Assembly: GCF_018156225.1 (NCBI RefSeq)
Contig: NZ_JAGTAR010000008.1
Location: 1 to 64,000, forward strand
Source of the DNA: Carboxylicivirga sediminis
Lineage (GTDB): Bacteria; Bacteroidota; Bacteroidia; Bacteroidales; Marinilabiliaceae
Reading direction: 5' to 3'
Length of the DNA: 64,000 nucleotides
The notes below the pieces were generated by a model. It searched no databases, was not told the origin of the DNA, and worked only from the letters and a program-made list of their open reading frames with translations. The position numbers and the translations under genes were made by a program. Of this stretch, positions 16,010-24,922 are shown one piece after another (the stretch's first letter is position 1; each line of letters starts with the position of its first letter).

Positions 16010-18460
16010 TTATTTTCGGATAATGGCCTCTAACTCCCGTTCGTAGGTGGTCATCAGTTTTTTCATAATCTTATCAATCTGCTTATCATTAAGCGTTTTC
16101 GACTCATCCTGAAGGATAAAGCTTACTGCATAAGATTTCTTTCCTGCTCCAAGTTTTTCTCCTTCAAATACATCAAATAATGAGATGCGTTTCAGTAGTT
16201 TTTTCTCGGTTTTCTGAGCGATGGCTTTAACTTGCTCAAATTTGATGTCTTTATTCAAAACAAGTGCTAAATCACGCTTCACTTCAGGGAATTTTGAAAT
16301 TTCAGTATAGGTAACAGTTTTCTTAGCACTTTTCTTCAGAATAATGTCCCAATTAATTTCTGCAAAATAAACAGGTACATCAATGTCAAAAGCCTTTAAT
16401 AGTTTACTGTTCACCATGCCGTAGTCCACCACTACCTTATCACCTTGTTTCAGGCAGATGCCTTCTGAAAATAAGTCTGATTCAGTTGAGTTTTCGTCGA
16501 AATCAATAAACGATAGCCCTAGTCTTAAGAGGATATTTTCCAATTGATTTTTCAGGTCAAAGAAGGTTACCTTCTGTTCTGGGGTGTTCCAGTTGGTTGC
16601 CGCTTTATTTCCAACCATAAAAATGGCCAGACGCTGCGTTTCGTTGTAGTTATTTAAATCGGTTTTATTTCCTGTATTGAAATGATAGGTGTTGCCGTAT
16701 TCAAATAGTTTTAAGTCACTGTTACGGCGGTTGATGTTGTGGCTGATTGATTCCAGACCACCAAATAACAAGGTTTGGCGCATGCCATTTAAATCGTTGC
16801 TAAGTGGATTGGCTAACTCAACCACATGCTGACGTGGGTAAACATCTAACGTTTCATAGTATGATGCTTTTGTCAGTGAGTTACACATGATTTCACTAAA
16901 ACCTTGAGCTGTTAACTGGTTGGCCACTGTGTTTTTCAGCTTATGGTCATCCGGTTTCTGAGAATAAACAATCGTGCTATTAACCGAAGATGGCATTTCA
17001 ATGTTGTTGTAGCCATAAACTCTAAGAATTTCTTCAATAACATCAGCTTCGCGTTGCACATCAACACGGTAAGGAGGTACTGAAAGCTTCAGTCCTTCTT
17101 CTGTTTCATTAATAATAGCAATATCAAGAGCGCTTAAAATACTTTTTATAGTTTCTTGTGAAAGGTCTTTGCCAATTAAGCGTGTGATATTGCGGTAGGT
17201 AACATCAACTTCGAAATTTTCAATCTTAGTCGGGTAGATATCTGTAATTTCGCTTGAGATAGTCCCTCCAGCTACTTCCTTAATTAGTAAGGCTGCTCTT
17301 TTCAGGGCGTAAATGGTCATGTTAGGATCCACGCCACGCTCAAAACGGAAACTTGCATCGGTGCTTAATGTATGGCGCTTAGCCGTTTTTCGAACCCAAA
17401 CTGGATTAAAGTAGGCACTTTCCAAAAATACCTTTGTTGTTTTTTCACTTACTCCACTTTTCAGCCCTCCAAATACGCCGGCAATACACATGCCTGCTTC
17501 TGCATTGCAAATCATCAGGTCGTTTTCCGAAAGTTCACGCTCTTCTTCATCCAGAGTCTGGAAAAGGGTACCGTCAGCCAGTGTTTTTACAATAACCTCG
17601 CTGCCTTTTATTTCATCCCCATCAAACGCGTGTAATGGCTGTCCAACTTCGTGTAGTACAAAGTTAGTAACGTCAACCACATTATTAATTGGGCTCAAAC
17701 CAATGGCTTTAAGTTTGTTTTGTAACCATTCAGGTGACTCTTTTATGGTGATGTCGCTGATAGTTACTCCACAATATCGCGGACAAGCATCTGTATCTTC
17801 AACTGTTACTTTAACCTCATAGTTGTTGTTGTCAACCTTGAACTCATCAACAGAAGGCAGCTCTAATTTTACATCATCCTGATGTTGTTTTAGGTAAGCC
17901 GCTAAGTCGCGAGCGACACCGTAGTGTGAAGAGCCATCAACACGGTTGGGTGTTAAATCAACTTCAATGGCTGTGTCATTTTCAACCTTAAAATAGTCTT
18001 TGGCCAAGGTGCCAACCTGAACTTCGGCTGGAAGAACCATTATACCATCATGGCTGGCGCCTAATCCTATTTCATCTTCGGCACAAATCATACCCATTGA
18101 TTGCTCACCTCTGATCTTAGATTTCTTAATGGTAAAGCTCTCGTCTCCGCTGTAAAGCACTGCACCAACAGTAGCTACAACTACCTTTTGACCAGCGGCC
18201 ACATTAGGAGCACCACACACGATGGGTAATGGTTCGCCATTGCCAATATTAACAGTGGTAACGCTTAGTTTATCTGCGTTAGGGTGTTTTTCGCAAGTTA
18301 AAACTTCACCAATCACCAGGCCTTCCAAACCACCTTTAATAGATTGAACTTCTTCCATGCTTCCCACCTCTAATCCGAGGTCGGTAAGTATTTCAGATAT
18401 TTTCTCTGGTGCTAAATCAACGTTGAGGTAGCTTTTAAGCCAGTTGTATGAAATATTCAT
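16010..18460 (-). CDS. pheT: Phenylalanyl-tRNA synthetase beta subunit
   Basis: PheT forms the alpha2-beta2 enzyme that charges tRNA-Phe, and it edits mischarged Tyr-tRNA. The 816-residue protein has the expected domain order. The tRNA-binding EMAP-like domain starts near residue 43 (VIGEVLTCEKHPNADKLSV). The B3/4 editing region is in the middle, with NVVDVTNFVLHEVGQPLHAFD. The B5 and catalytic-like domains follow, and the C-terminal anticodon-binding FDX-ACB domain holds ISKFPEVKRDLALVL. pheS is not adjacent, so the two subunit genes are unlinked here. The gene has its own -7 box and terminator. Confidence 0.97.
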   Translation of the reverse strand: MNISYNWLKSYLNVDLAPEKISEILTDLGLEVGSMEEVQSIKGGLEGLVIGEVLTCEKHPNADKLSVTTVNIGNGEPLPIVCGAPNVAAGQKVVVATVGAVLYSGDESFTIKKSKIRGEQSMGMICAEDEIGLGASHDGIMVLPAEVQVGTLAKDYFKVENDTAIEVDLTPNRVDGSSHYGVARDLAAYLKQHQDDVKLELPSVDEFKVDNNNYEVKVTVEDTDACPRYCGVTISDITIKESPEWLQNKLKAIGLSPINNVVDVTNFVLHEVGQPLHAFDGDEIKGSEVIVKTLADGTLFQTLDEEERELSENDLMICNAEAGMCIAGVFGGLKSGVSEKTTKVFLESAYFNPVWVRKTAKRHTLSTDASFRFERGVDPNMTIYALKRAALLIKEVAGGTISSEITDIYPTKIENFEVDVTYRNITRLIGKDLSQETIKSILSALDIAIINETEEGLKLSVPPYRVDVQREADVIEEILRVYGYNNIEMPSSVNSTIVYSQKPDDHKLKNTVANQLTAQGFSEIMCNSLTKASYYETLDVYPRQHVVELANPLSNDLNGMRQTLLFGGLESISHNINRRNSDLKLFEYGNTYHFNTGNKTDLNNYNETQRLAIFMVGNKAATNWNTPEQKVTFFDLKNQLENILLRLGLSFIDFDENSTESDLFSEGICLKQGDKVVVDYGMVNSKLLKAFDIDVPVYFAEINWDIILKKSAKKTVTYTEISKFPEVKRDLALVLNKDIKFEQVKAIAQKTEKKLLKRISLFDVFEGEKLGAGKKSYAVSFILQDESKTLNDKQIDKIMKKLMTTYERELEAIIRK

Positions 18461-18535
18461 TCGTCTAAAATCATTATGTGTTGAACATCAAATCGATACA
18501 TACTATATCGAATAGCATCTTTCAAAAAGAGCAAA

Positions 18536-18543
18536 CAAAAGTA
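18536..18543 (-). promoter_or_regulatory. Candidate -7 box of pheT
   Basis: Read on the minus strand this is TACTTTTG, a TAnnTTTG match about 75 bp upstream of the pheT start codon. Confidence 0.5.
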
Positions 18544-18627
18544 ATGATTTTGAGGGCTGTAAACTAATTATTTGATGGTGATTTTATACGTAAAACAAGA
18601 GATTGATAGTGTTAGAAATGTTATTGC

Positions 18628-19926
18628 TTAAATTATTCGAAGCTCGAAGTTTTCAAAGATGTCTGGTTCAATAAAAATGTACTTCAGTGTCTTTTTACTA
18701 AGATTGCACTTGGTGCGACGGATAACTATTAAAACGTTAGTGCCTTTTTCATAGAGATAAATGAAGTCCATTTCCTGACCTCTAAAGAAACCCTGATTAC
18801 GGACAATGTGCTGCTTTATCTCCTGTCGGGTAAAGTTGCCTTTGGGAGGGATACCGTTGTCCATATCGGGCTCACCATTTTCATCGGTTGTGTATTTTTT
18901 GTAAAAATAGGCGATAGAATGCGACAAATAATCAGTTTCGTATGGTTTAATTAAATTGAAAAAACGATTAGGACCGCAATTGTTTTCGATGAAGTAGTTA
19001 ATATCTTGCTTTAATGTGTAGTTAGAACAAAACATGCTGGCCGAATCAGCGTGTTTGCAGGCGGCCTCAAAGTTCCTGTTTTCATTAGCAATGTAGGCAG
19101 ATAGTAACTGAGCCCAGGTGTTTCTGGGGTCGAGTTGTTGTAAAAGATGAATATCACTTATGGCTTCTTCATATTGATGCAGATTATAATGAATCCACGA
19201 GCGTTGTTGGATGTAATAGCTCTTGTTCGATAAATTGATAGCATTGGTAATGTGTTCCAATGCCTTTGTGGTGTCAGCCCTGAAAACGTATTGCTGACTC
19301 ATTTGCGATTGAAGATAAGCATTGCTAGGTTCTTTGCCTAAAGCTTCACTTAACAGGTGAAAAGCTTCATCTGCTTTCCCTTCGTATGATACTTCTTTGG
19401 CTTGTTGGTATAGCTTTTGTGCTTCAGGATTGGTTATGGAAGCTTCCTGCTGAAGGTTAATTAAGCCAATTTTGATGCCTGTTAACGGGGGGCTTTGTTT
19501 AATTGTATTCACTATTTGATAGCCCAAACTCATATAGAATGGAATGAATAACAAGGTTAGTATCTGAGAAATATTTGAGATGTTAGACAATATTTGAAGT
19601 TCTTTATTCTGGTGTTTGTACCATTGGCGAAGGCCTGCAAGTGAAAATATTATCAAGGCAATGAAGCCAAGTGTGAATCCTTTAGTAATCAGGTTGAAAT
19701 GGATGCTCAACAAAAGCAGGATACCCAAAAGTGTTAATGTGATGGGGATAAACCTGTGAGATTGGTGGCGGAAGATTCTTAATGCGTTAAAGAATATGGT
19801 GATAAGAAGTACTGCCTGTACATACTCAATGTCAATAAAATAATGCGCGCACAAGCTGCTAATGATTATTAAGACAAGGGAAAGAAAAGAAGTAATACTG
19901 TCCAGTAAATTTGCAGATTTCATCAA
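18628..19926 (-). CDS. Membrane protein with TPR repeats, function unknown
   Basis: The 432-residue protein starts with about four hydrophobic segments (residues 10-150), followed by tetratricopeptide repeats (about 170-300). Examples are AQKLYQQAKEVSYEGKADEA and YYIQQRSWIHYNLHQYEEA. The C-terminal part (about 330-432) is mixed alpha/beta with no recognised motif. The TPR part probably mediates protein contacts on one side of the membrane. It is divergent from surE and separated from pheT by 167 bp, so the neighbours say little about its job. Confidence 0.75.
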   Translation of the reverse strand: MMKSANLLDSITSFLSLVLIIISSLCAHYFIDIEYVQAVLLITIFFNALRIFRHQSHRFIPITLTLLGILLLLSIHFNLITKGFTLGFIALIIFSLAGLRQWYKHQNKELQILSNISNISQILTLLFIPFYMSLGYQIVNTIKQSPPLTGIKIGLINLQQEASITNPEAQKLYQQAKEVSYEGKADEAFHLLSEALGKEPSNAYLQSQMSQQYVFRADTTKALEHITNAINLSNKSYYIQQRSWIHYNLHQYEEAISDIHLLQQLDPRNTWAQLLSAYIANENRNFEAACKHADSASMFCSNYTLKQDINYFIENNCGPNRFFNLIKPYETDYLSHSIAYFYKKYTTDENGEPDMDNGIPPKGNFTRQEIKQHIVRNQGFFRGQEMDFIYLYEKGTNVLIVIRRTKCNLSKKTLKYIFIEPDIFENFELRII

Positions 19927-19989
19927 GGGTTCAATTTTAAATTTCGGGTAATAAAGGGTAAATGCTTATCAGATATTGTTCATTATATC

Positions 19990-19997
19990 TATCTTTG
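19990..19997 (+). promoter_or_regulatory. Candidate -7 box of the surE-lpxB-gldFG unit
   Basis: TATCTTTG is a TAnnTTTG match 22 bp upstream of the surE start. It is the only such box seen before a run of five closely spaced plus-strand genes. Confidence 0.55.
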
Positions 19998-20019
19998 ATA
20001 GGCTAAAATTAATCTTTAT

Positions 20020-20802
20020 ATGTCGAAAACAGAAAAGGAACGGCCGCTGATTTTGGTCACCAATGATGATGGTATCAAGGCCAAAGGGCTGGAGTCGTTA
20101 GTGAAGATGTTGAAGTTATTTGCCGATGTGGTTATTGTCGCTCCCAATGAGTCGTATTCGGGTATGTCACATGCTATTACGGTAAAAACACCACTTTATG
20201 CCAAATTGGTTAAAGAGAAGGACGGTTTGCAACTATATAAGGTTAACGGAACGCCGGTTGATTGTGTGAAACTGGCGATAAATGTATTGTTGCCACGTAA
20301 GCCTGATTTATTGGTGTCAGGTATTAATCATGGTACAAATTCAAGTATTAGTCTTCATTATTCAGGTACAGTTGGAGCAGCGCGCGAAGGAGCGCTTAAT
20401 AAAATTCCGGCTGTGGGTTTTTCTCTCTTAAATTACAGGCATGAGGCTGATTTTACAGAAGCAGTGAAGGTGGCAGAGCATGTTGTTAAATCAATTTTAG
20501 GGGATAAATTGCCAAGTGGTACTTTCTTAAATGTAAATATTCCGGATGTGAGTCCGGTAAAAGGAGCCAAGGTAGCCCGACAGAGTAAAGGGCGATGGGT
20601 TGAGGAATTTGTTGAGCGACAGGATCCGCGAGGAAGAAACTACTATTGGCTGACCGGGCATTTCGAAAATCTGGAGCCTGAAGCAAAAGATACCGATGAG
20701 TATTTGCTGGGGAAAGGGTATGCCTCAATTGTGCCGTGTCACCTCGATGCGACAAATTTTAACCTTTTATCATACCTGAAAGAACAGAACTATGAATTGT
20801 AA
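20020..20802 (+). CDS. surE: 5'/3'-nucleotidase SurE
   Basis: SurE is a divalent-metal phosphatase acting on nucleoside monophosphates, with a survival role in stationary phase in other bacteria. The 260-residue protein starts with the metal-binding motif ILVTNDDGIKAKGL, followed by VAPNESYSGMSHAIT, the SGINHGTN motif and the HYSGTVGAAREG loop. The gene opens a plus-strand run of closely spaced genes and overlaps the next gene by 11 bp, which suggests translational coupling. Confidence 0.97.
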   Translation: MSKTEKERPLILVTNDDGIKAKGLESLVKMLKLFADVVIVAPNESYSGMSHAITVKTPLYAKLVKEKDGLQLYKVNGTPVDCVKLAINVLLPRKPDLLVSGINHGTNSSISLHYSGTVGAAREGALNKIPAVGFSLLNYRHEADFTEAVKVAEHVVKSILGDKLPSGTFLNVNIPDVSPVKGAKVARQSKGRWVEEFVERQDPRGRNYYWLTGHFENLEPEAKDTDEYLLGKGYASIVPCHLDATNFNLLSYLKEQNYEL

Positions 20803-21088
20803 ATGTAACAAGCTTTATATAGGCATGTTAGTTGGTATATTATTGCCAGTAATTATGTCTTTTGCCTTGTACTATTTTTTGTATCGGGGCCATTTGAGCT
20901 ATTGGCCGTTTCTTAATCAAATGGTAAGGATGGGGAGTATCGGAAAGTTATTGAGTATAAGTGTGCTTCCTAATCTTGTTGTCTTTTTAATTGCGGTTAA
21001 TAAAGAGCGTCTTCTGGCCGCTCGTGGTATTGTTACATCTACCATTATATATGCAATTGTGGTTATTGCATTCAGATTTTTATTTTAG
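20792..21088 (+). CDS. Small membrane protein between surE and lpxB
   Basis: The 98-residue protein has three predicted membrane segments (about residues 9-30, 50-67 and 77-97) and a Cys-containing start, MNCKCNKLY. It overlaps surE by 11 bp and ends 15 bp before lpxB, so it is translated within the same operon. I do not recognise a named function. Its position next to lpxB would suit a helper of envelope or lipid A synthesis, but that is inference only. Confidence 0.75.
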   Translation: MNCKCNKLYIGMLVGILLPVIMSFALYYFLYRGHLSYWPFLNQMVRMGSIGKLLSISVLPNLVVFLIAVNKERLLAARGIVTSTIIYAIVVIAFRFLF

Positions 21089-21103
21089 AAAACAACAGGT
21101 AAT

Positions 21104-22249
21104 ATGCGCTATTATATCATTGCCGGCGAGGCTTCCGGCGACCTGCATGCCTCTAACTTAATGAAAGCTTTTAAAGAGCAGGATGCTCAGGCTGACTTTC
21201 GTTACTGGGGTGGTGATTTAATGAAAGAACAAGGCGGAACGCTTGTGCGTCATTATAAAGACACAGCGGTAATGGGGCTTTGGGATGTATTAACCAATTT
21301 AAATTCCATTAAAAAGAACTTCAAGCTCTGTCAGGAAGATATCTTGGATTACCAGCCTGATGTGTTGATATTGGTTGATTATGCAGGGTTTAATTTGCGT
21401 ATGGCTAAATTTGCCCATAGGCACAATGTTTTGGTATATTATTATATATCACCCAAGATATGGGCCTGGAACCAAAAGCGTGTTAAAAAAATTAAAGCCA
21501 CAGTTGATCGCATGTTCACCATCCTTCCTTTCGAAACAAAGTTTTTTGAGGAGCATGGGGTAGAAGTACAGTATAGTGGAAATCCGGTGCTGGATGCCAT
21601 TGCCAATCGCGACAACAAAGATGAATCTTTTGAAGATTTTGTGGCAAGAAACCAATTGGATAACCGACCAAAAGTGGCACTGCTGGCTGGTAGCCGTAAA
21701 GGCGAGATAAGCTATAATTTGCCTGATATGTTGGAGATGGTGGATAAATTTCCGGAATTTCAGTTTGTTATTGCTGGTGCACCATCATTTGCAGTTGAAG
21801 AGTATCAGCCATTTATTAAAGACAAAGATGTGGCGGTTGTATCTGGACAAACATACCAGCTATTGCAGCAGGCCCGGGCGGCATTGGTCACATCTGGAAC
21901 TGCAACGCTTGAAACAGCATTGTTGAATTGCCCGCAGGTGGTTTGTTATAAAATGTGGGGCGGAGGCTTTACCGATTTTGTTGCCAAAAAGATATTGATT
22001 AAAGTACCTTATATATCGTTGGTTAATCTGATTTTAGACAAGGAAGCCGTTTTAGAATTGTTTCAGAAAGACTTTTCATTGAATAAATTGGAACGTGAAC
22101 TTGATTTGTTGTTGCAGGATAGCCCTCGCAGAAATGAGATGCTGGCCGATTATGATGAGTTGCACCGCAGAATGGGTGGCCCTGGCTCCAGCGCACGTAC
22201 GGCCAGTCTAATGCTTGAAGCCCTTAAAAAAGATCAAATGCACGCCTGA
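21104..22249 (+). CDS. lpxB: Lipid-A-disaccharide synthase
   Basis: LpxB joins UDP-diacylglucosamine and lipid X into the lipid A disaccharide at the inner membrane. The 381-residue GT-B enzyme shows the N-terminal motif IIAGEASGDLHASNLM, then YYISPKIWAWNQKRVKKI, the second-domain motif VALLAGSRKGEI, and the acceptor-site block VTSGTATLETALLNCPQV. Length is typical. It lies 15 bp past the small membrane protein gene and 15 bp before gldF, linking outer-membrane synthesis with the gliding genes. Confidence 0.96.
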   Translation: MRYYIIAGEASGDLHASNLMKAFKEQDAQADFRYWGGDLMKEQGGTLVRHYKDTAVMGLWDVLTNLNSIKKNFKLCQEDILDYQPDVLILVDYAGFNLRMAKFAHRHNVLVYYYISPKIWAWNQKRVKKIKATVDRMFTILPFETKFFEEHGVEVQYSGNPVLDAIANRDNKDESFEDFVARNQLDNRPKVALLAGSRKGEISYNLPDMLEMVDKFPEFQFVIAGAPSFAVEEYQPFIKDKDVAVVSGQTYQLLQQARAALVTSGTATLETALLNCPQVVCYKMWGGGFTDFVAKKILIKVPYISLVNLILDKEAVLELFQKDFSLNKLERELDLLLQDSPRRNEMLADYDELHRRMGGPGSSARTASLMLEALKKDQMHA

Positions 22250-22264
22250 TAAAAAGGAAGTTAG

Positions 22265-22996
22265 ATGTTCGCACTGTTTAAAAAAGAGTTAGTCACATTT
22301 TTTAGTTCCATTACCGGAGCGCTGGTTTTGTCTGTTTTTTTATTGGTCACCGGTTTGTTTTTGTGGGTTATACCAAACGATTTAAATATTATCTATGGAG
22401 GGTACGCTACCCTGGAGTCGTTGTTTTATTTAGCACCATGGGTATACCTGTTTTTAGTTCCTGCGGTTTGTATGCGCCTGTTTGCCGATGAAAAAAAGAT
22501 GGGAACATTAGATGTGTTGCTGACGAGACCAATTTCAGAGATGCAAATTGTGTTTGGTAAATTTCTAGCGGGTTTAGCGGTTGTTCTGATTAGTCTTTTA
22601 CCAACATTGATTTATGTTTACAGCGTTCAGCAGTTAGGACATCCGGTTGGTAATATGGATTTGGGGGGCACGTGGGGATCATACATTGGTCTGGTGTTTC
22701 TGTCTGCTGTTTATGTGGCTATAGGTGTATTTGCGTCCTCATTAACCGATAATCAGATTGTGGCTTTTGTATTGTCCGTGTTGCTATCCTTTATGTTTTA
22801 TTCTGGATTTGATTCATTGGCTGCTATACCTAGCCTTGTGGCGTATCGCGATACCATTAGCTATTTGGGAATTGATAGCCATTATCGCTCTCTCAGTCGT
22901 GGGGTTATTGACTCCAGAGATATTGTTCACCTGGTATCTTTAGTGTTCTTCTTTTTATATATTACTAAACTATCGTTAATGCGTTCAAAACGCTAG
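22265..22996 (+). CDS. gldF: Gliding-motility ABC transporter permease GldF
   Basis: The 243-residue protein has about six membrane segments and the ABC-2 permease pattern (FADEKKMGTLDVLLTRPISEMQIVFGKFL cut to its core: EKKMGTLDVLLTRPIS). In Flavobacterium GldF works with GldG and the ATPase GldA and is needed for gliding in some species. No gldA lies in the window, so the ATPase must be encoded elsewhere. It starts 15 bp after lpxB and ends 9 bp before gldG. Confidence 0.93.
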   Translation: MFALFKKELVTFFSSITGALVLSVFLLVTGLFLWVIPNDLNIIYGGYATLESLFYLAPWVYLFLVPAVCMRLFADEKKMGTLDVLLTRPISEMQIVFGKFLAGLAVVLISLLPTLIYVYSVQQLGHPVGNMDLGGTWGSYIGLVFLSAVYVAIGVFASSLTDNQIVAFVLSVLLSFMFYSGFDSLAAIPSLVAYRDTISYLGIDSHYRSLSRGVIDSRDIVHLVSLVFFFLYITKLSLMRSKR

Positions 22997-23005
22997 TTAT
23001 CTATT

Positions 23006-24700
23006 ATGAATAAGCGTATCCAACATTCAAATAAACTGGTTCAATTAGTCACTGTATTATTCGGATTAATGGCAGTGGCCTGGTTAAGTAAGCAGCTGTT
23101 TTTTCGTGTTGATTTGACTTCGGAGAAACGTTACACCTTAACAGAAACAACGCGGCAGTTTATGCAAGAGCTGGATTCTGATTTGTATGTAAAGGTATAC
23201 CTGGAGGGGCAACTGAATAGTGGCTTCAGGCAGCTATCAAATGCTTCACGTGAGATGCTGGAAGAACTTAAAGCAGAAGCTGGCCATAATATGCAGTTTG
23301 TATTTATAAATCCTGATGACCATAATAGCAAGGAAAAGAAAGCGCTTATTGAGGAATTGGCTGAATATGGTTTTGAACCGCAAAATGTGTTTGAATCTGG
23401 TGAAGATGGTCGGCAAATTCAATCCTATGTTTTTCCGTATGCACTGGTTTACTATGAAGATCGCATTGTTGGAATCGACCTGCTGGAGAATCTGCCTTCA
23501 CGCAGTGGAGCTGAAAACTTGAATATATCAATTGAGAGCCTGGAGTATAAGCTGACAGAGGCATTTAAGCGTCTGTCTAGCGAAGAGCGGCCTAAAATTG
23601 CTTTTTTGGAAGGGCACGGTGAGCTTGATGAACTTGATGTAATAGAGGCAACAGATGCTCTTTCGGCCTTTTATCAGGTTGATAGAGGAAAAATTGGGAA
23701 TGATGCGTCAATCCTGGAAAGCTATGAGGTGGTGATAGTTGCAAAGCCCTCCACGCCATTTTCGGAGAAAGACAAATATGTGCTTGATCAGTATCTGATG
23801 AATGGGGGGCGACTATTGTTTTTTATTGATGCAGTAAATGTTACATTGGATAGCTTGCGCCGAACACCCCAAACAATAGGCTTGTATAATGATGTTAATC
23901 TTGATGATCAGTTGTTTAAATATGGTGTGAGAGTGAATCCGGTAGTGATTGAAGATGTGCAGGCCGGTCGGATACTTATGAATGCCAGACCGCAGGGACA
24001 GCCTCAATTAGTGCCAGTTCCCTGGTTGTATAGTCCGCTTCTGTCGTCCTCACAAAATCATCCGGTAACTCGCAATATAAATCTGGTAAGGGGCAGTTTT
24101 GCCGGGACGATCGATACAGTTGGTGGAAACTTGCAGCTTAGCAGGCAGGTGTTGCTTCGTTCGTCTCAATTTACAAAGGTCAGTCAGATACCGGTCTTTA
24201 TATCTATGGCTGATGTTAATAGGCAGCCAAAGCAGGAGGAATTTCAGTCTCCTCACCAAACTGTTGCCCTTATTCAGGAAGGCATCTTTCCTTCAGTATT
24301 TGTTAATCGACAGGCACCGCAGGGCTTGGTTCAGTCAAAAAGCTTTGTTTCAGAAAGTAAATTCACCAGGTTGATGGTGGTAGCCGATGGGGATATTATT
24401 AGAAACGAAGTGAGGTTTAAAGACTCTAATCCGCAAATACTACCATTGGGTTTTGATGAAGGTTCCGGGCAGCAATATGGCAATAAGGACTTTATTGTTA
24501 ATGCAGTTAATTATCTTTGTGATGATGATGGCTGGATGCAGTTGAGAGGACGCCATTTAACCCTTCGTTTGCTGGACAAGCAAAATCTATCGGAAGGCAC
24601 TGCTTGGTGGAAGTGGCTGAATGTTGCACTCCCCGTGTTATTGGTCATACTTGGCAGTGCTTTGTTTACTTACTGGCGTTTTCGTCGGTTTGGCCGATAA
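23006..24700 (+). CDS. gldG: Gliding-motility ABC transporter component GldG
   Basis: The 564-residue protein has an N-terminal membrane anchor (about residues 11-31) and a C-terminal one (about 538-557), with a large extracytoplasmic domain between them. That domain includes SEKRYTLTETTRQF, PKIAFLEGHGELD and MNGGRLLFFIDAVN. This layout is that of GldG, the partner of GldF. It is the last gene of the surE-lpxB-gldFG run. No clear terminator was seen in the 222 bp before dnaN. Confidence 0.93.
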   Translation: MNKRIQHSNKLVQLVTVLFGLMAVAWLSKQLFFRVDLTSEKRYTLTETTRQFMQELDSDLYVKVYLEGQLNSGFRQLSNASREMLEELKAEAGHNMQFVFINPDDHNSKEKKALIEELAEYGFEPQNVFESGEDGRQIQSYVFPYALVYYEDRIVGIDLLENLPSRSGAENLNISIESLEYKLTEAFKRLSSEERPKIAFLEGHGELDELDVIEATDALSAFYQVDRGKIGNDASILESYEVVIVAKPSTPFSEKDKYVLDQYLMNGGRLLFFIDAVNVTLDSLRRTPQTIGLYNDVNLDDQLFKYGVRVNPVVIEDVQAGRILMNARPQGQPQLVPVPWLYSPLLSSSQNHPVTRNINLVRGSFAGTIDTVGGNLQLSRQVLLRSSQFTKVSQIPVFISMADVNRQPKQEEFQSPHQTVALIQEGIFPSVFVNRQAPQGLVQSKSFVSESKFTRLMVVADGDIIRNEVRFKDSNPQILPLGFDEGSGQQYGNKDFIVNAVNYLCDDDGWMQLRGRHLTLRLLDKQNLSEGTAWWKWLNVALPVLLVILGSALFTYWRFRRFGR

Positions 24701-24888
24701 TTACCGATAATTTCCAAATGTCAGGTGCTCAAAATTGTTATTGTTTTTAGTTAAAACGGGGTGTTAATAACTCATGAAAAGTTAGTCTATTCATCCTTTT
24801 GAGCAGTAGTGTTTTTTAGTATCTTGCAACTTATGAATTCATTCATTTAAAAGAACAGGTGAAATCGTGTAATTATCTGTTTTTTTGA

Positions 24889-24896
24889 TATATTTG
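24889..24896 (+). promoter_or_regulatory. Candidate -7 box of dnaN
   Basis: TATATTTG is a perfect TAnnTTTG match 26 bp upstream of the dnaN start. No -33 element stands out. Confidence 0.5.
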
Positions 24897-24922
24897 ATAA
24901 AAACTAATAACAGAATAATCAT

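Noticed and set aside
24727-24804. Inverted repeat GCTCAAAA/TTTTGAGC between gldG and dnaN
   Set aside because: The 8-bp arms are 62 bp apart with no further structure; this is within chance expectation for a window of this size.
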